Origin: an uncultured Acidobacteriia bacterium
GTDB taxonomy: Bacteria; Acidobacteriota; Terriglobia; Bryobacterales; Bryobacteraceae
Assembly (NCBI GenBank): GCA_903929755.1
Contig: CAIYVZ010000133.1
Coordinates: 1 to 35,218 of the forward strand
DNA: 35,218 bases
Direction: 5' to 3'
The notes below the pieces were generated by a model. It was not told the origin of the DNA, did not search any database, and saw only the letters and a list, made by a program, of their open reading frames with translations. This document shows, piece after piece, positions 9,419 through 19,066 of this stretch; positions within the stretch are counted from its first letter, which is position 1; every line of letters begins with the position of its first letter. The position numbers were made by a program, and so were the translations under genes.

Positions 9419-10763
9419 GGCGGAAATCGCGGCCCTGAAAGCGGTAAGTCAGGCGCTTGTGGTCTACGCCGAGGCAATGCAGGATGGTCGCTTGCAGGTC
9501 GTGGACGTGGACCGGATCCTGCACAATGTTGTAGGAATACTCGTCGGTTTCGCCGTAACTGAGGCCGGGCTTGATGCCGCCGCCAGCCATCCAGACCGTG
9601 AAGCAGCGACCGTGGTGGTCTCGACCGTAGTCGGTGGCGGTCAGGTGGCCCTGACAGTAGACGGTGCGGCCAAATTCTCCGCCCCAGACGACGAGCGTAT
9701 CTTCCAGCATCCCTCGTTGCTTCAGATCCTGAATCAGCCCGGCTGAAGCCTGGTCAACATCCTTGCAGCGCTTGGGCAGGTTGGCCGGAAGCCCTCCGTG
9801 GTGGTCCCAGTCGCGGTGATAAAGCTGGATGAAGCGGACGCCACGTTCGGCGAGACGGCGGGCAAGGAGGCAGTTGGCGGCGAAGGTGCCGGGCTTCTTC
9901 GCGTCATCTCCGTAGAGTTCGAAGGTGCTGGCGGGTTCCTTTGAGATGTCAGTCAGTTCGGGCACTGAGGTCTGCATCCGGAACGCCATTTCGTATTGGG
10001 CGACGCGGGCGGCGGTTTCGGGGTCGCCGAACTCCTGGGTGGTGATGCCGTTGAGTTCGCCCAGCGCGTCGAGATAAGTGCGGCGGCTCTGGGCGCTGAA
10101 GCCGGGAGGGTTCGAGAGGTAGAGGACGGGGTCGCCGGAGGAGCGGAATTTCACGCCCTGGTACTTACTGGGGAGGAACGCAGAGCCCCAGAGACGGTCG
10201 TAGAGGGGTTGGCCTCCCCCGTTGGTGGAGATCATCACGCAGAAGGCCGGCAGGTCGTCTGTCTCGCAGCCGAGGCCGTAGGCGGCCCATGCGCCCATGC
10301 TGGGGCGTCCCCCCAGCCGGAAGCCGGTCTGGAACATGGTGACGGCGGGGTCGTGGTTGATCTCGTCCGTGTGGACGGTCTTGACGAAGGTCAGGTTGTC
10401 GGCGATTTTCGCGGTGTGGGGCAGGAGTTCACCGACCCAGGCCCCGGACTGGCCGCGCTGTTCCAGCTTGAACTTTGAGGGGACGACCGGGAAGCTGGAT
10501 TGCGAGGCCGACATGCCGGTAAGGCGTTGGCCGTTGCGAATGGATTCGGGGAGATCCTTGCCCTGGAAGTCCATGAGGCGGGGCTTGTGGTCGAAGAGTT
10601 CAATTTGCGAGGGCCCGCCGGACTGGAACAGGTAGATGACCCGCTTGGCCTTGGGGGCGAAGTGGGGGAGACCAGGTTGACCCTTCTGGGCGGCGTTGAG
10701 AGCGTCACCCTGCAACAAGCTGGTGAGCGCCGCCGCTCCGAGGAAACTGCGCCGGGAAATCAT
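9375..10763 (-). CDS. DUF1501 family protein with Tat signal
   Basis: Exported protein of the DUF1501 family, abundant in Planctomycetota, Verrucomicrobiota and Solibacter-type Acidobacteriota; its biochemical role is unknown. The N-terminus carries a Tat signal ([16 protein letters not shown], residues 2-17). Family features include [48 protein letters not shown] and the C-terminal [20 protein letters not shown]. The fold is related to alkaline phosphatases/sulfatases. Its ATG overlaps the stop of the upstream PSD1 gene as ATGA, the usual translationally coupled pair. The length of 462 aa is typical. Confidence 0.95.
   Translation of the reverse strand: MISRRSFLGAAALTSLLQGDALNAAQKGQPGLPHFAPKAKRVIYLFQSGGPSQIELFDHKPRLMDFQGKDLPESIRNGQRLTGMSASQSSFPVVPSKFKLEQRGQSGAWVGELLPHTAKIADNLTFVKTVHTDEINHDPAVTMFQTGFRLGGRPSMGAWAAYGLGCETDDLPAFCVMISTNGGGQPLYDRLWGSAFLPSKYQGVKFRSSGDPVLYLSNPPGFSAQSRRTYLDALGELNGITTQEFGDPETAARVAQYEMAFRMQTSVPELTDISKEPASTFELYGDDAKKPGTFAANCLLARRLAERGVRFIQLYHRDWDHHGGLPANLPKRCKDVDQASAGLIQDLKQRGMLEDTLVVWGGEFGRTVYCQGHLTATDYGRDHHGRCFTVWMAGGGIKPGLSYGETDEYSYNIVQDPVHVHDLQATILHCLGVDHKRLTYRFQGRDFRLTDVAGEVVRPILV
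9398..9420. terminator. Hairpin at convergent gene ends
   Basis: CCTCACC (9398-9404) and GGTGAGG (9414-9420) form a 7-bp stem with a 9-nt loop. It spans the glycosyltransferase stop and lies inside the 3' end of the opposing DUF1501 gene. There is no T-run; a bidirectional termination role is possible. Confidence 0.3.
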
Positions 10764-13723
10764 TGCTTGGTCACCGCTTCGTCCAGGTTCAGCATCAGGC
10801 TTGCGACACCAGTGTACGCTGCGAGCTGGGCGGGCGGGATGCCTTCTTTCGCTTTGGAGTCGCCTTCGTGGATCAGTTTTTCAGCTGCTGCGGCGTCAGC
10901 AGTGTAGGTGGCTTCGAATTTGCTGAGGGTGCGGAGCAGGACTTCGCGCTGTTTTTCAGTGGGGACACGGGCCAGGAGCAGTCGGTAGCCGTAATCCACG
11001 CGGGTCTCCGGGGTTGTGCCACCTTCCGAGATCATCCGTTCCGCCAATTTGCGGGAAGCTTCGGTGAACGTGATTTCGTTCATTAGATCGAGAGCCTGCA
11101 GGGGAGAGTTGGTGCGGTTCTCGAACACGGCGCACTGTTCGCGGTTGGGTGAATCGAAATTGACCATGAACGGGTGCGGAATGGTCCGTTTCCAATAAGT
11201 GTAGAGGCTGCGCCGATAAAGGTCGTCGCCTTTGGCCTGAACGTAACCGTTGTTACCGGAAAGTTCCTGCCAGAGACCGGCGGGCTGGTAGGGTTTCACA
11301 GACGGTCCGCCAAGCTTGTCGACCAGAAGGCCTGCGACGGCCAGGGCCTGATCGCGGATTTTCTCGGGGCCAAGGCGCATGCGGGGGCCGCGGGCCAGGA
11401 GCCGGTTGTCGGGGTCCTTTTCGAGGAGTTCGGGGGACACCACGGAGGCCTGCCGGTAGGTTTCCGACAGGACCATCAGTTTTTGGATCGCTTTCACGTT
11501 CCAGCCATTGTCCATGAACTCAACGGCCAGCCAATCCAGGAGTTCGGGGTGGGACGGCCATTCACCCTGGGCACCGAAGTCGTCCACCGTTTTTACGATG
11601 CCGGTACCAAAGAGAGATTGCCAGAAGCGATTTACGGTGACACGCGCGGTTAAGGGATTCTGGCGGTCCACCAGCCAGCGTGCCAGGGCCAGACGGTCGT
11701 TCGTGCCGGTGGTCTGGGGCAGGATTGCCGGGACACCGGCAGTAACCGGATCACCCGGTGCATCGTAGGCTCCGCGCTTCAGCAGAAAGGTGTCGCGTTT
11801 GGCGCCATCGGCCATTGTCATCACGGTCGGGATGGAGTCATGGAACTTATCGCGGTCCGTTTCAGCGGTTTTGAAGTTGACGAGGGCGGCTTTCAGGTCC
11901 TTCGGGGCACTGTTTTCGAGGAAAGCCAGGTTGGATTTCGCTCTTTGGGTGGCTGCCGGTTCGGCGAGCGCCGCAACTTCTTCACCTGAAAGCGCACGCT
12001 TGTAAATACGGGCATCGCCGATGGCTCCGTGGAAGCGTAGTCCGCCGCCCCAGCCGATACGGATGGGGGTGTCTTTCTTGCGGAAGGGCTCGGTGTTCTG
12101 GTCGAACAGGATCGTCGTCGCCTGGGGTTTACCGTCGAGGTAGATCTTCACCCCGGCGGCCCAGCGCTTGCCGTCGTAGGTGACGGTAACGTGCTGCCAC
12201 TGGTTCAGCCGGACGGCGTTGGTGGTTTCCACGCGCAGGCCAAGGTCAGTAAAGCGTTGGGTGACGTGGATGCGGACTTTTCCCTTGAGGAGGTACAGAC
12301 CGTGCCCCTGGCTTTCGATGTAGTCTTCGAGGCGGGTCATGATGGCACCATCTTCCGCTTCCGGCTTGATCCAGGCGGAGTATGTGAAGGGCTGGAGGTA
12401 GCCGAAATCTGCCGCATCGCCATTGGCCTGTGCGCCGTCTTTGCCGTCGAACACCCAGGCTTTACCGAACGGGCCGACCACTTCGGGCTGGGCTGCTTTG
12501 ACCCAGGCGGAGCGGAAGACGAGGCCCTCGGTGACGGTCCAGTCCTTCACGGCTGGCCTTTGTTCCCATTTCTGCAGGCCGGCGGTACGCTTTGGTTCAA
12601 GAGCGGAGAGCGCCTGGCGTGCGGCAGTCAGTTTCGAATCCAGATTGGCCAGTTTCTTTGCCTGATCTGGAGTGGGCGCTTTCACAAGAGGCTCTTCCGG
12701 GCCGTAATTCCAGGTGAAGCCCTTCTCATTGGGAATTTGGTTGAAGTAGGCGTAGAGGCGGTAGAAGTCTTTTTGCGTGAGGGGATCGTATTTGTGGTCG
12801 TGGCAGCGGGCGCAGCCAAGGGTCAGACCCATCCAGACGGTGGCGGTTGTTTGAGTGCGGTCGGCCACGTACTCGACACGGTATTCCTCGTCGATGATGC
12901 CGCCCTCTCCGGTGGTTCGGTGGTTTCGGTTGAAACCGGAGGCGATTCTTTGGTCAAGGGTGGCGTTGGGCAGCAGGTCGCCGGCGATTTGCTCCACGGT
13001 GAACTGGTCCCATGGCTTGTTTTGGTTGAAAGCCTCGATGACCCAATCGCGCCAGCGCCACATTTCGCGAGGACCGTCGGTCTGGTAGCCGTTGGAATCG
13101 CCGTAGCGGGCGGCTTCCATCCAGCGGAAGGCCATCCGCTCGCCATAGCGGGGAGACGCCAGCAGGCGGTCCACAACCTTCTCGTACGCTTTGGGGGAAG
13201 TGTCTTTTTCGAAAGCATCCACTTCGGCCAGGGTGGGTGGAATGCCGGTGAGATCGAGGGTGACCCGACGAATCAGGCGGGATCGGGGGGCTTCCAAAGA
13301 AGGCTTGAGACCTTCCTTCGCGAGGCGGGCGCGGACGAAGGCATCAATGGAATTTCCGCTGGCAGGCCGAGCGGGAGGGACGAAGGACCAAAACGGCCGA
13401 TATTTGGCGCCATCGGCAACCCACGCCTTCACGAGGCCGATTTCGCGGGCTGTTAGTGAGGCTTTGCCCGAACCCTGGGGCGGCATCCGGTCGCCGCCGG
13501 TTTCTGCGATGCGCCGCAAAACCTCGTTCTGGACTTCAGGTCTTGCGAGACCACCGTCAGGAGTGTCGAATCGCAGGCTTGCCTGGCGGTGCGTGGCGTC
13601 GGGGCCATGACACATGAAGCAGCGGTCTGACAGGATCGGCCGGATATCACGGCTGAAATCAACTTGGGCATATGCCGCCCCGTAAACGATAAAGCCAATC
13701 CAGATCGCGCGATGCACGCCCAT
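10760..13723 (-). CDS. PSD1 protein: PSCyt1, DUF1549, LamG, DUF1553
   Basis: Large exported protein of 987 aa. The start at 13723 gives a signal peptide ([20 protein letters not shown]); the frame stays open upstream but there overlaps the next gene. Domain order: a planctomycete-type cytochrome c segment with the haem motif C35-F-M-C38-H39; DUF1549 at about 90-300 ([42 protein letters not shown]); a concanavalin-like LamG domain at about 430-600 ([23 protein letters not shown]); and DUF1553 at about 680-930 ([37 protein letters not shown]). The second CxxCH (CARCH) is conserved in the family. The partner DUF1501 gene follows by ATGA overlap. The pair is thought to act in envelope-associated polysaccharide or redox metabolism, which is unproven. 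Confidence 0.96.
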   Translation of the reverse strand: MGVHRAIWIGFIVYGAAYAQVDFSRDIRPILSDRCFMCHGPDATHRQASLRFDTPDGGLARPEVQNEVLRRIAETGGDRMPPQGSGKASLTAREIGLVKAWVADGAKYRPFWSFVPPARPASGNSIDAFVRARLAKEGLKPSLEAPRSRLIRRVTLDLTGIPPTLAEVDAFEKDTSPKAYEKVVDRLLASPRYGERMAFRWMEAARYGDSNGYQTDGPREMWRWRDWVIEAFNQNKPWDQFTVEQIAGDLLPNATLDQRIASGFNRNHRTTGEGGIIDEEYRVEYVADRTQTTATVWMGLTLGCARCHDHKYDPLTQKDFYRLYAYFNQIPNEKGFTWNYGPEEPLVKAPTPDQAKKLANLDSKLTAARQALSALEPKRTAGLQKWEQRPAVKDWTVTEGLVFRSAWVKAAQPEVVGPFGKAWVFDGKDGAQANGDAADFGYLQPFTYSAWIKPEAEDGAIMTRLEDYIESQGHGLYLLKGKVRIHVTQRFTDLGLRVETTNAVRLNQWQHVTVTYDGKRWAAGVKIYLDGKPQATTILFDQNTEPFRKKDTPIRIGWGGGLRFHGAIGDARIYKRALSGEEVAALAEPAATQRAKSNLAFLENSAPKDLKAALVNFKTAETDRDKFHDSIPTVMTMADGAKRDTFLLKRGAYDAPGDPVTAGVPAILPQTTGTNDRLALARWLVDRQNPLTARVTVNRFWQSLFGTGIVKTVDDFGAQGEWPSHPELLDWLAVEFMDNGWNVKAIQKLMVLSETYRQASVVSPELLEKDPDNRLLARGPRMRLGPEKIRDQALAVAGLLVDKLGGPSVKPYQPAGLWQELSGNNGYVQAKGDDLYRRSLYTYWKRTIPHPFMVNFDSPNREQCAVFENRTNSPLQALDLMNEITFTEASRKLAERMISEGGTTPETRVDYGYRLLLARVPTEKQREVLLRTLSKFEATYTADAAAAEKLIHEGDSKAKEGIPPAQLAAYTGVASLMLNLDEAVTKQ

Positions 13724-13734
13724 GGTGAGGTCTC

Positions 13735-15084
13735 TTAGCTTTTGGGGTCGATGATGAACGTAGGCGCGATACCCGACGCGGGCGAATAGGTGCCCGAGCC
13801 GGAAGGCGAAACGTAGCTGGGGCATCCGGCAACCTTGCCCATAAAGGCCTGGGGCTGCACATCCACCTGCATCTCACGGAATTCAAGGGCACCGTAGTTC
13901 ATAACCGGGAAGATAGAGCGGGCCGGAGCCGAACGCTCCTGCACCACGTAGGGTGCCCGTTGGGCTTCGCGAATCGCTCTCGCCCACGAGACATCATCGT
14001 GTTCCAGGCCGACGAAGCTCTGGAGATCGCTGTAATCGTCATTCGGACGGAGGAGTAAGGTTTCGCGATTCTTCTGGATGTAGTCCAAAAGGTCTACCAC
14101 TGTTTCGCCCCAAGTGGATCTGCCAGCCTTAACCATACGGGTCATGGGCAGATGTTCCTTGATGGCTGTGCGTTCGTGCGCGGGGAAGTTCGCCGTCAGG
14201 GCATCGTCAGTTAAGAGCGCAAACATGGCGCGCTTGTGCGAGAGCTCCGAGCGGAAACTGTTGACCATACAGACCTTTTGGTCTTTGTACGCCTGTACCA
14301 GCGGGTGATTCAGCGTGAACCGAAGCAGGAATTCCTGGACGCTGATGCGGCGATAGATCAGGTCGATCTCAAAATTACCCGCCTTCAGGACACCGTTCTT
14401 GTAATCGAGCTGTTCAGGCGAAATCTGTTCAGTCTGGTAGCCTTCGGCCTCGAAATATTCCTTGAAGATCTCCGATTCGCTGCGCCCGGTGGCGCTGCGG
14501 AATTCGAGAATCGCGATATTTGGTTTCTTTTTGCCACCAAACATCTTCCAGGCCTTCAGAAGTGCATGGAGGAAGGGCTTTTTGCCACCAACCCGGGTCA
14601 GGTTATAGCCGCGCTTGAACTCTTTGACGGGGGGGCAATCGAAGAAGATCTCGGACAATCCGTCGGCATAGGCCGTTCCACTCAGCGCGTCGGCGCTGTA
14701 CTGGGAAACATGCATGGTGCCGTTCTGGATCTGGAGATCGAACTGGGAGGAAACTTCGGCCAGGTTGTAGCCAGGATCCACCGCCGCCAGCATCTTTTCA
14801 GCGGGCAGCAACTGCATCCGGGACAGGATGGCCGGGGAAGCCAAAGCCTGCTTCAGCATCCGGTCTACGGCGGAGATAAGAGCCTCCCCGGTTTCGACCA
14901 GGTTATCGTATTGTTTCTGGGTTACAAAGTTTGGGCGGAGAAAAGGACAGAGAAGCCGACCGCCACTGGACAACTGGCGGGCTTCCATCTGTTCCTGAAG
15001 ACTCTTGACCCACCGCAAATCGCGGTACGGTTCGGATTCGAGGATCCGGTGATAGCTGTGGATTGCCTCGTCTATCTGCGTCAT
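13735..15084 (-). CDS. ATP-grasp-fold protein (circularly permuted type suspected)
   Basis: Protein of 449 aa whose C-terminal half resembles the ATP-grasp fold of the glutathionylspermidine-synthase-like and circularly permuted groups. Supporting segments are IAILEFRSATGRSESEIF, IDLIYRRISVQEFL, VCMVNSFRSELSHKRAMFAL and LLRPNDDYSDLQSFVG followed by APYVVQER, which match the expected order of nucleotide and metal-binding blocks. Such enzymes ligate a carboxylate to an amine or thiol using ATP; the substrate is unknown. No signal peptide is present. The stop lies 12 nt before the PSD1 start, so the three minus-strand genes may form one operon, although this protein is probably cytoplasmic and its partners exported. 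Confidence 0.75.
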   Translation of the reverse strand: MTQIDEAIHSYHRILESEPYRDLRWVKSLQEQMEARQLSSGGRLLCPFLRPNFVTQKQYDNLVETGEALISAVDRMLKQALASPAILSRMQLLPAEKMLAAVDPGYNLAEVSSQFDLQIQNGTMHVSQYSADALSGTAYADGLSEIFFDCPPVKEFKRGYNLTRVGGKKPFLHALLKAWKMFGGKKKPNIAILEFRSATGRSESEIFKEYFEAEGYQTEQISPEQLDYKNGVLKAGNFEIDLIYRRISVQEFLLRFTLNHPLVQAYKDQKVCMVNSFRSELSHKRAMFALLTDDALTANFPAHERTAIKEHLPMTRMVKAGRSTWGETVVDLLDYIQKNRETLLLRPNDDYSDLQSFVGLEHDDVSWARAIREAQRAPYVVQERSAPARSIFPVMNYGALEFREMQVDVQPQAFMGKVAGCPSYVSPSGSGTYSPASGIAPTFIIDPKS

Positions 15085-15139
15085 CTTCTTGAGCGGCCTG
15101 GCCCTTCTGCTATGGAGTATTACATAAAGTTGTTACGTT

Positions 15140-15157
15140 TGTCTTTTTCAAAAGACA
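15140..15157. promoter_or_regulatory. 18-bp palindrome in the divergent ATP-grasp/coaD region
   Basis: TGTCTTTT (15140-15147) and AAAAGACA (15150-15157) are perfect inverted arms with a 2-nt centre. On the minus strand the sequence contains TTGAAA, followed 17-19 nt later by TTTATG/TATGTA, a weak candidate promoter for the ATP-grasp gene. The palindrome would then overlap its -35, as an operator does. The binding protein is unknown. Confidence 0.45.
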
Positions 15158-15273
15158 GAACAGGCAGCTAAGATACTGAAAAGAAGAGGAATTCTCACCT
15201 TCTACAAAATCCGGTATTTGTGGTCTGACGGCCACAGTCACGCCTCACTGCTCATGTCAAGCTAGAATTAAAC

Positions 15274-15324
15274 TTAGCCGAATTGAGCTTTCCTGTATTC
15301 AGCTCAGGCGAATTCAAGCTTCCC
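15274..15324 (+). promoter_or_regulatory. coaD leader with imperfect direct repeat and hairpin
   Basis: Two related 20-22-nt elements, TTAGCCGAATTGAGCTTTCC (15274-15293) and a copy at 15303-15324 sharing GCGAATT and AGCTTCCC, lie directly before the coaD start. Between them TGAGCT (15284-15289) and AGCTCA (15301-15306) can pair. No purine-rich Shine-Dalgarno precedes the ATG at 15326. This may be a regulatory leader; no known riboswitch is recognised. Confidence 0.3.
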
Positions 15325-15325
15325 A

Positions 15326-15823
15326 ATGGCCCAGCAACACACAGGGGTGGTCGCGATCTACCCAGGTTCGTTCGACCCGATCACCAATGGCCACCTCGAT
15401 GTCATCGAGCGCGGCTCGCGGCTCTTTGACCGCCTGATCGTCTCCGTTCTTCGGAACGAGGCGAAAGCCCCACTCTTTACGATTGAGGAGCGGATCGAGA
15501 TGCTTCGTGAGACGGTGGCCCCGTACGCCAACGTGGAAGTGGACTCCTTTCACGGCCTGCTGGCCGATTACGCGATGCGCCGGGAAGCCGGGGCGATTCT
15601 GCGCGGCATTCGGGCTATCTCCGACTACGAGAACGAGTTACAGATGGCGCTGATGAACCGGCGGCTGCAGCCCGGCCTCGAAACGGTGTTCCTGCTGGCT
15701 GGAGAAACCTTCTCTTTTATTAGTTCCCGCCTGGTGAAGGAAGTGATCTCGCTTGGCGGCAACATTTCGGGCCTGGTTCCGCCCCTTGTTGAAAGGCGCC
15801 TTCGTGCGCGCCTGGAGCCGTGA
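15326..15823 (+). CDS. coaD: Phosphopantetheine adenylyltransferase
   Basis: Penultimate enzyme of coenzyme A synthesis: it joins 4'-phosphopantetheine and ATP to give dephospho-CoA and pyrophosphate in the cytoplasm. The nucleotidyltransferase motif [19 protein letters not shown] (T/HxGH type) is at residues 12-30. [20 protein letters not shown] binds substrate, and the ISSRLVKEV block is intact. At 165 aa it has the family length. The aminotransferase begins 25 nt downstream, and mannose-6-phosphate isomerase after that, so these form a plausible plus-strand operon. Confidence 0.97.
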   Translation: MAQQHTGVVAIYPGSFDPITNGHLDVIERGSRLFDRLIVSVLRNEAKAPLFTIEERIEMLRETVAPYANVEVDSFHGLLADYAMRREAGAILRGIRAISDYENELQMALMNRRLQPGLETVFLLAGETFSFISSRLVKEVISLGGNISGLVPPLVERRLRARLEP

Positions 15824-15848
15824 CAGCAACAACGCAAGAAAACGACAT

Positions 15849-17042
15849 ATGACACCCACGCAAAAAACCACCACCGCGGATCGCATCTCCCTGATCAGCG
15901 TTTCCTCCACCATGAAGGTTATGGCCGATGCCGATAAGCTCCGGCGCGAAGGCGTCGATGTGGTCGACTTCTCGGCCGGCGAACCGGACTTCCCCACCCC
16001 GGACAACATCAAGAACGCCGCCATTGCGGCTCTGGCCGCCAATTTCACCAAGTACACCCCGGCGGGCGGCACCGTGGAAACCAAGCAGGCGGTTGTTGAG
16101 CGCCACAAGCTGGAATTCGGCACCGATTACAAGGCTTCCGAGTGCATCATCACGGTGGGCGGCAAGCACGTTCTGTTCAACTACACGCAGGCTCTGGTGA
16201 ACCCGGGCGACGAAGTCATCATCCCGGTTCCGTACTGGGTGACGTACAAAGACATCGTCAACTATGCCGGCGGCGTCTGTGTTTTCGTGGAAACCGATGA
16301 AGCCAAGGGCTTTGAGCTGACGGCCGAGATGGTGGAAAAGGCGATCACGCCGAAGACCAAAATCATCATCATCAACTCGCCCAGCAATCCTGCGGGCGCG
16401 GTGATGGCTCAGGTGGAATTCGAAAAGCTGTTCCACATTGCCAAAGCGCACGGCATTTACATCATCACGGACGAGTGCTATTCGCACTTCCTGTATGACA
16501 GCTCTCCGTGGTCGGTTGCGTCCATGCCGGATGCGAAGTCCACAGTGCTGGTGGCGGGTACGGTTTCAAAGACCTACGCAATGACGGGCTGGCGGATTGG
16601 CTATGGCCTGGCTCCGGAAGCGGTTATCGGCGCCATGATGAAGCTGCAGAGCCACTCGACCTCAAACCCGACGTCGATTGCCCAGAAGGCTGCCGTGGAA
16701 GCCCTTCGCGGACCGCAGGATTCGGTGCCGCAGATGCTGGCGGAATACCGCCGCCGCCGCGACTTCGTGATCCCGCGTCTGCGCGAGATTCCTGGCGTGA
16801 CGTGCTCCAACCCGGCCGGCGCGTTCTATGCCTACCCGAACGTCCGCGCGGCGTTTGAAAAGGGCGGCATGAAGACCCCGCTCGAATTCGCTGACCGTTT
16901 GCTGAAGGAAGCCAGCGTGGCAGTGGTTCCGGGCGAGGCATTCGGTACCAACGACCATGTCCGCATTTCTTATGCGACCTCGATGGAAGAATTGAAGCGC
17001 GGTTTGGACCGCATCGACAATTTCATCAAGTCACTGGGTTAA
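15849..17042 (+). CDS. PLP-dependent class I aminotransferase (aspartate type)
   Basis: Fold type I aminotransferase of the Ib aspartate/prephenate group, transferring an amino group between amino acids and 2-oxo acids. ATG 15849 is chosen because upstream codons run into coaD. Key residues are the Schiff-base Lys241 (TVSKTYAMTGWRIGY), Asn180 (NSPSNPAG), Asp208 (TDECY), Arg249 and the C-terminal substrate Arg (HVRISYA). The N-terminal DFSAGEPDFPTP is typical. The length of 397 aa is normal. It may make aspartate or arogenate; sequence alone does not separate them. No strong ribosome binding site is visible. Confidence 0.94.
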   Translation: MTPTQKTTTADRISLISVSSTMKVMADADKLRREGVDVVDFSAGEPDFPTPDNIKNAAIAALAANFTKYTPAGGTVETKQAVVERHKLEFGTDYKASECIITVGGKHVLFNYTQALVNPGDEVIIPVPYWVTYKDIVNYAGGVCVFVETDEAKGFELTAEMVEKAITPKTKIIIINSPSNPAGAVMAQVEFEKLFHIAKAHGIYIITDECYSHFLYDSSPWSVASMPDAKSTVLVAGTVSKTYAMTGWRIGYGLAPEAVIGAMMKLQSHSTSNPTSIAQKAAVEALRGPQDSVPQMLAEYRRRRDFVIPRLREIPGVTCSNPAGAFYAYPNVRAAFEKGGMKTPLEFADRLLKEASVAVVPGEAFGTNDHVRISYATSMEELKRGLDRIDNFIKSLG

Positions 17043-17050
17043 AGTGGTTT

Positions 17051-17818
17051 TTGGTTACCCGGCTAACTCCCGAGAGGCATGATCTGATCTGGGGCTCCCG
17101 TGACACGGAGCCCTGGTATCAGAATCCGAAGCGGCTGCGAACCGCCGAGGTCTGGTTTCCCTCGGGGGAATTGCTGATCAAGTTTCTTTTTACGACGGAA
17201 AACCTCTCGGTTCAGGTCCATCCCAACGATGAGCAGGCCCAGAAAGTGGGCCAGCCGCGCGGGAAGACGGAGATGTGGCATATCCTGCGGGCGGAGCCGG
17301 GGGCGAAGCTGGCGTTGGGCCTGAAGCGGGCAGTTTCGGCGGCGGAACTGAAGGCCGCCGCAGTGGATGGCTCGATTGTCGACCTTTTGAACTGGATTAC
17401 TGCTGTGCCGGGCCAGACGTTTTTTGTGCCTGCCGGGACAATTCATGCGGTTGGCGCGGGGATAGCCCTTTGCGAAATCCAGCAGTTGGCGGATATCACC
17501 TATCGGCTATTTGACTGGGGCCGAGGGCGGGAGTTGCATCTGGAGGCGGGAGTTGGCGTGAGCCGGCTGACACCCGCGGGTGAGGCTCCCGTGGAACTTC
17601 CGGTGAAGTCTCTTTATTTCCATACTGAGCGCGTGGTAATTCGGGGACGGCTGGCCGTCCCGGCTACGGCTGAACCTGTCACCTGGATTGCGATCGAGGG
17701 AAGCGGTGAATTCGCTGGCCGGGCCTTTCAGCCAGGCGATGTCTTCCGAGCGTCATCGGCCCTGGAAATAGCGGCGTCGGAGAGCGTTTTCCTTACCACA
17801 AGCGAACGCTCCCGTTGA
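17051..17818 (+). CDS. manA: Class I mannose-6-phosphate isomerase (short form)
   Basis: Zinc cupin enzyme that interconverts mannose-6-phosphate and fructose-6-phosphate, linking glycolysis to GDP-mannose synthesis. Zinc ligands are Gln55 and His57 (QVHPND), Glu74 (KTEMWH) and His132 (GTIHAVG). The substrate region QLADITYRLFDWGR is present. The start is TTG 17051, 8 nt after the aminotransferase stop, with no clear ribosome binding site, so translational coupling is likely. At 255 aa it is shorter than the classic 390-aa enzyme but matches short bacterial forms. Its stop codon lies at the edge of the downstream palindromic operator. The function could also be a related sugar-phosphate isomerase. 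Confidence 0.88.
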   Translation: MVTRLTPERHDLIWGSRDTEPWYQNPKRLRTAEVWFPSGELLIKFLFTTENLSVQVHPNDEQAQKVGQPRGKTEMWHILRAEPGAKLALGLKRAVSAAELKAAAVDGSIVDLLNWITAVPGQTFFVPAGTIHAVGAGIALCEIQQLADITYRLFDWGRGRELHLEAGVGVSRLTPAGEAPVELPVKSLYFHTERVVIRGRLAVPATAEPVTWIAIEGSGEFAGRAFQPGDVFRASSALEIAASESVFLTTSERSR

Positions 17819-17844
17819 TCCTTACATAGAAACTATGTAAGGAT
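17818..17844. promoter_or_regulatory. Perfect 27-bp palindromic operator of the PIN module
   Basis: The arms ATCCTTACATAG (17818-17829) and CTATGTAAGGAT (17833-17844) are perfect 12-bp inverted repeats around AAA. A further half-site ATGTAA lies at 17843-17848. The right arm contains the Shine-Dalgarno AAGGA (17839-17843), 7 nt before ATG 17851, and the left arm starts at the last base of the manA stop. This is the expected layout of an autoregulated toxin-antitoxin operator. As RNA the hairpin would also hide the ribosome binding site. Confidence 0.75.
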
Positions 17845-17850
17845 GTAATC

Positions 17851-18621
17851 ATGAAAGTCGCAGACTTGGCGTGGGTGGCATTAGCGCAACTTCATCGCGC
17901 CAACCCGCAAATTTCCAGTTTCCGCTCCGGTACCATCCTCCGTCAGGCATCACTGCTGTCCACGGAACCCCTCAAACCGGGCGTTCAGGCACACATCTCT
18001 TCCCACAACATTGCGAACATAAAACCGCAGCCAGTGCAAAATCGGATGTTTCTGCGCCTGCAGTCTGGCGAACTGCGTTTGTTTCGGGCAGGCGACGCAG
18101 CCCATCCGGACCGACACGGAAAGGTGAAGCCCTCCCGTGCAGACCTTCCCGCCGAGTTTTACCCCCTCCTCGACTGGTATGACAACGAATATTGCGCCCA
18201 AAGTGTCAGCCTGGAGGATGATCCTGTTCTTGCCATGATTGGTATAGGGAAAGAACTATGGGCGGATGAGAACGGTGACGCGTTTATTCGTCGCCTGAGG
18301 GACGAGACAACCTGGAATGATGGAACCCCGGGCGCTTCCCCAACCGATCGCCTTTGGTCCCGCGTTGTAAACAATCAGACTCTGGTCTTTCGGACCTCTA
18401 CGGGCCTGCCGTTTACGTTCCGCATTGAGGGGAACGGTATTTGGTTCTACCGGGAGGGCCGGCGAATCAACCAGTTTTTGTCCAGAAGCGATTTTGACAA
18501 GGCAGCAGCGCGGCTTCCACTCAAGACGACGACTGAAATTAAGGACTGCCGCAATTACACCTACCTCTTTGGCCTCTTAACCGATTCGCGGATTGTCGAT
18601 CCCTCCAGTATTGCCGCATGA
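17851..18621 (+). CDS. Antitoxin-like DNA-binding protein (winged-helix-like N-terminus)
   Basis: Unnamed 256-aa protein directly upstream of a PIN toxin, overlapping it as ATGA, so it is the probable antitoxin. The N-terminal 120 residues (DLAWVALAQLHRANPQ, ending PAEFYPLLDWYDNEYC) resemble an uncharacterised winged-helix-like domain that occurs at the start of various bacterial proteins; this is from memory and unverified. The C-terminal half (residues about 165-256) has a compact alpha/beta look (TLVFRTSTGLPFTFRIEG, GIWFYREGRRINQFLSRSDF) and may hold the toxin-neutralising part. At 256 aa it is far larger than the usual 70-100 aa VapB. The AAGGA Shine-Dalgarno lies inside the upstream palindrome, which it probably binds. 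Confidence 0.72.
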   Translation: MKVADLAWVALAQLHRANPQISSFRSGTILRQASLLSTEPLKPGVQAHISSHNIANIKPQPVQNRMFLRLQSGELRLFRAGDAAHPDRHGKVKPSRADLPAEFYPLLDWYDNEYCAQSVSLEDDPVLAMIGIGKELWADENGDAFIRRLRDETTWNDGTPGASPTDRLWSRVVNNQTLVFRTSTGLPFTFRIEGNGIWFYREGRRINQFLSRSDFDKAAARLPLKTTTEIKDCRNYTYLFGLLTDSRIVDPSSIAA

Positions 18622-19046
18622 CAAAGATCTTCTGGGATACAAATCTGTTCATTTATCTTTTCGAAGACAATCCCCACTTTGTGGACCAGGTGAGGAGTTT
18701 ACGGAGCGCCATGATCGCGCGCGGGGATTTGCTGCTTACGGGATCTATTACCGTGGGAGAGATTCTGGTGAAACCGCTTGAAAAAGGCGACGCGCGCGTC
18801 GCGGATCTTTACCGGAGATTCTTCAACAATCCGCTGGCCGTGGGAGTTGTCCCTCTCGACCTGGTTGCCGCAGAACACTACGCAGCTATTCGAAAAGACC
18901 GCACCATTAGTCATGCGGACGCGATACAGTTGGCCTGCGCAGCGGCAGCGGGCGCGGACCTGTTCGTGACAAATGATAACCGGTTGCGGGGTAAGTTAGT
19001 TCCCGGGATTAAGTTCGTGACGAGCCTGGAGGCTGCACCCTTTTAA
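18618..19046 (+). CDS. PIN-domain ribonuclease toxin (VapC-like)
   Basis: PIN-fold Mg2+-dependent ribonuclease of 142 aa. All four acidic positions are present: Asp7 (FWDTNLFIYL), Glu48 (TVGEIL), Asp101 (HADAIQLACA) and Asp120 (FVTNDNRL). VapC-family toxins cut tRNA or rRNA to stop translation. ATG 18618 overlaps the upstream antitoxin stop by 4 nt, so the pair is translated together. It appears catalytically intact. The convergent DUF58 gene ends 20 nt downstream. The target RNA is unknown. Confidence 0.92.
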   Translation: MTKIFWDTNLFIYLFEDNPHFVDQVRSLRSAMIARGDLLLTGSITVGEILVKPLEKGDARVADLYRRFFNNPLAVGVVPLDLVAAEHYAAIRKDRTISHADAIQLACAAAAGADLFVTNDNRLRGKLVPGIKFVTSLEAAPF

Positions 19047-19066
19047 CCAGGCCTCTCTTTCACGAG

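Noticed and set aside
12191-13456. Long plus-strand open frame (421 codons)
   Set aside because: Antisense shadow of the PSD1 gene, which has conserved domains; no ribosome binding site or known motif on the plus strand.
14236-15171. Plus-strand open frame opposite the ATP-grasp gene
   Set aside because: Shadow frame running into the intergenic palindrome; no motif.
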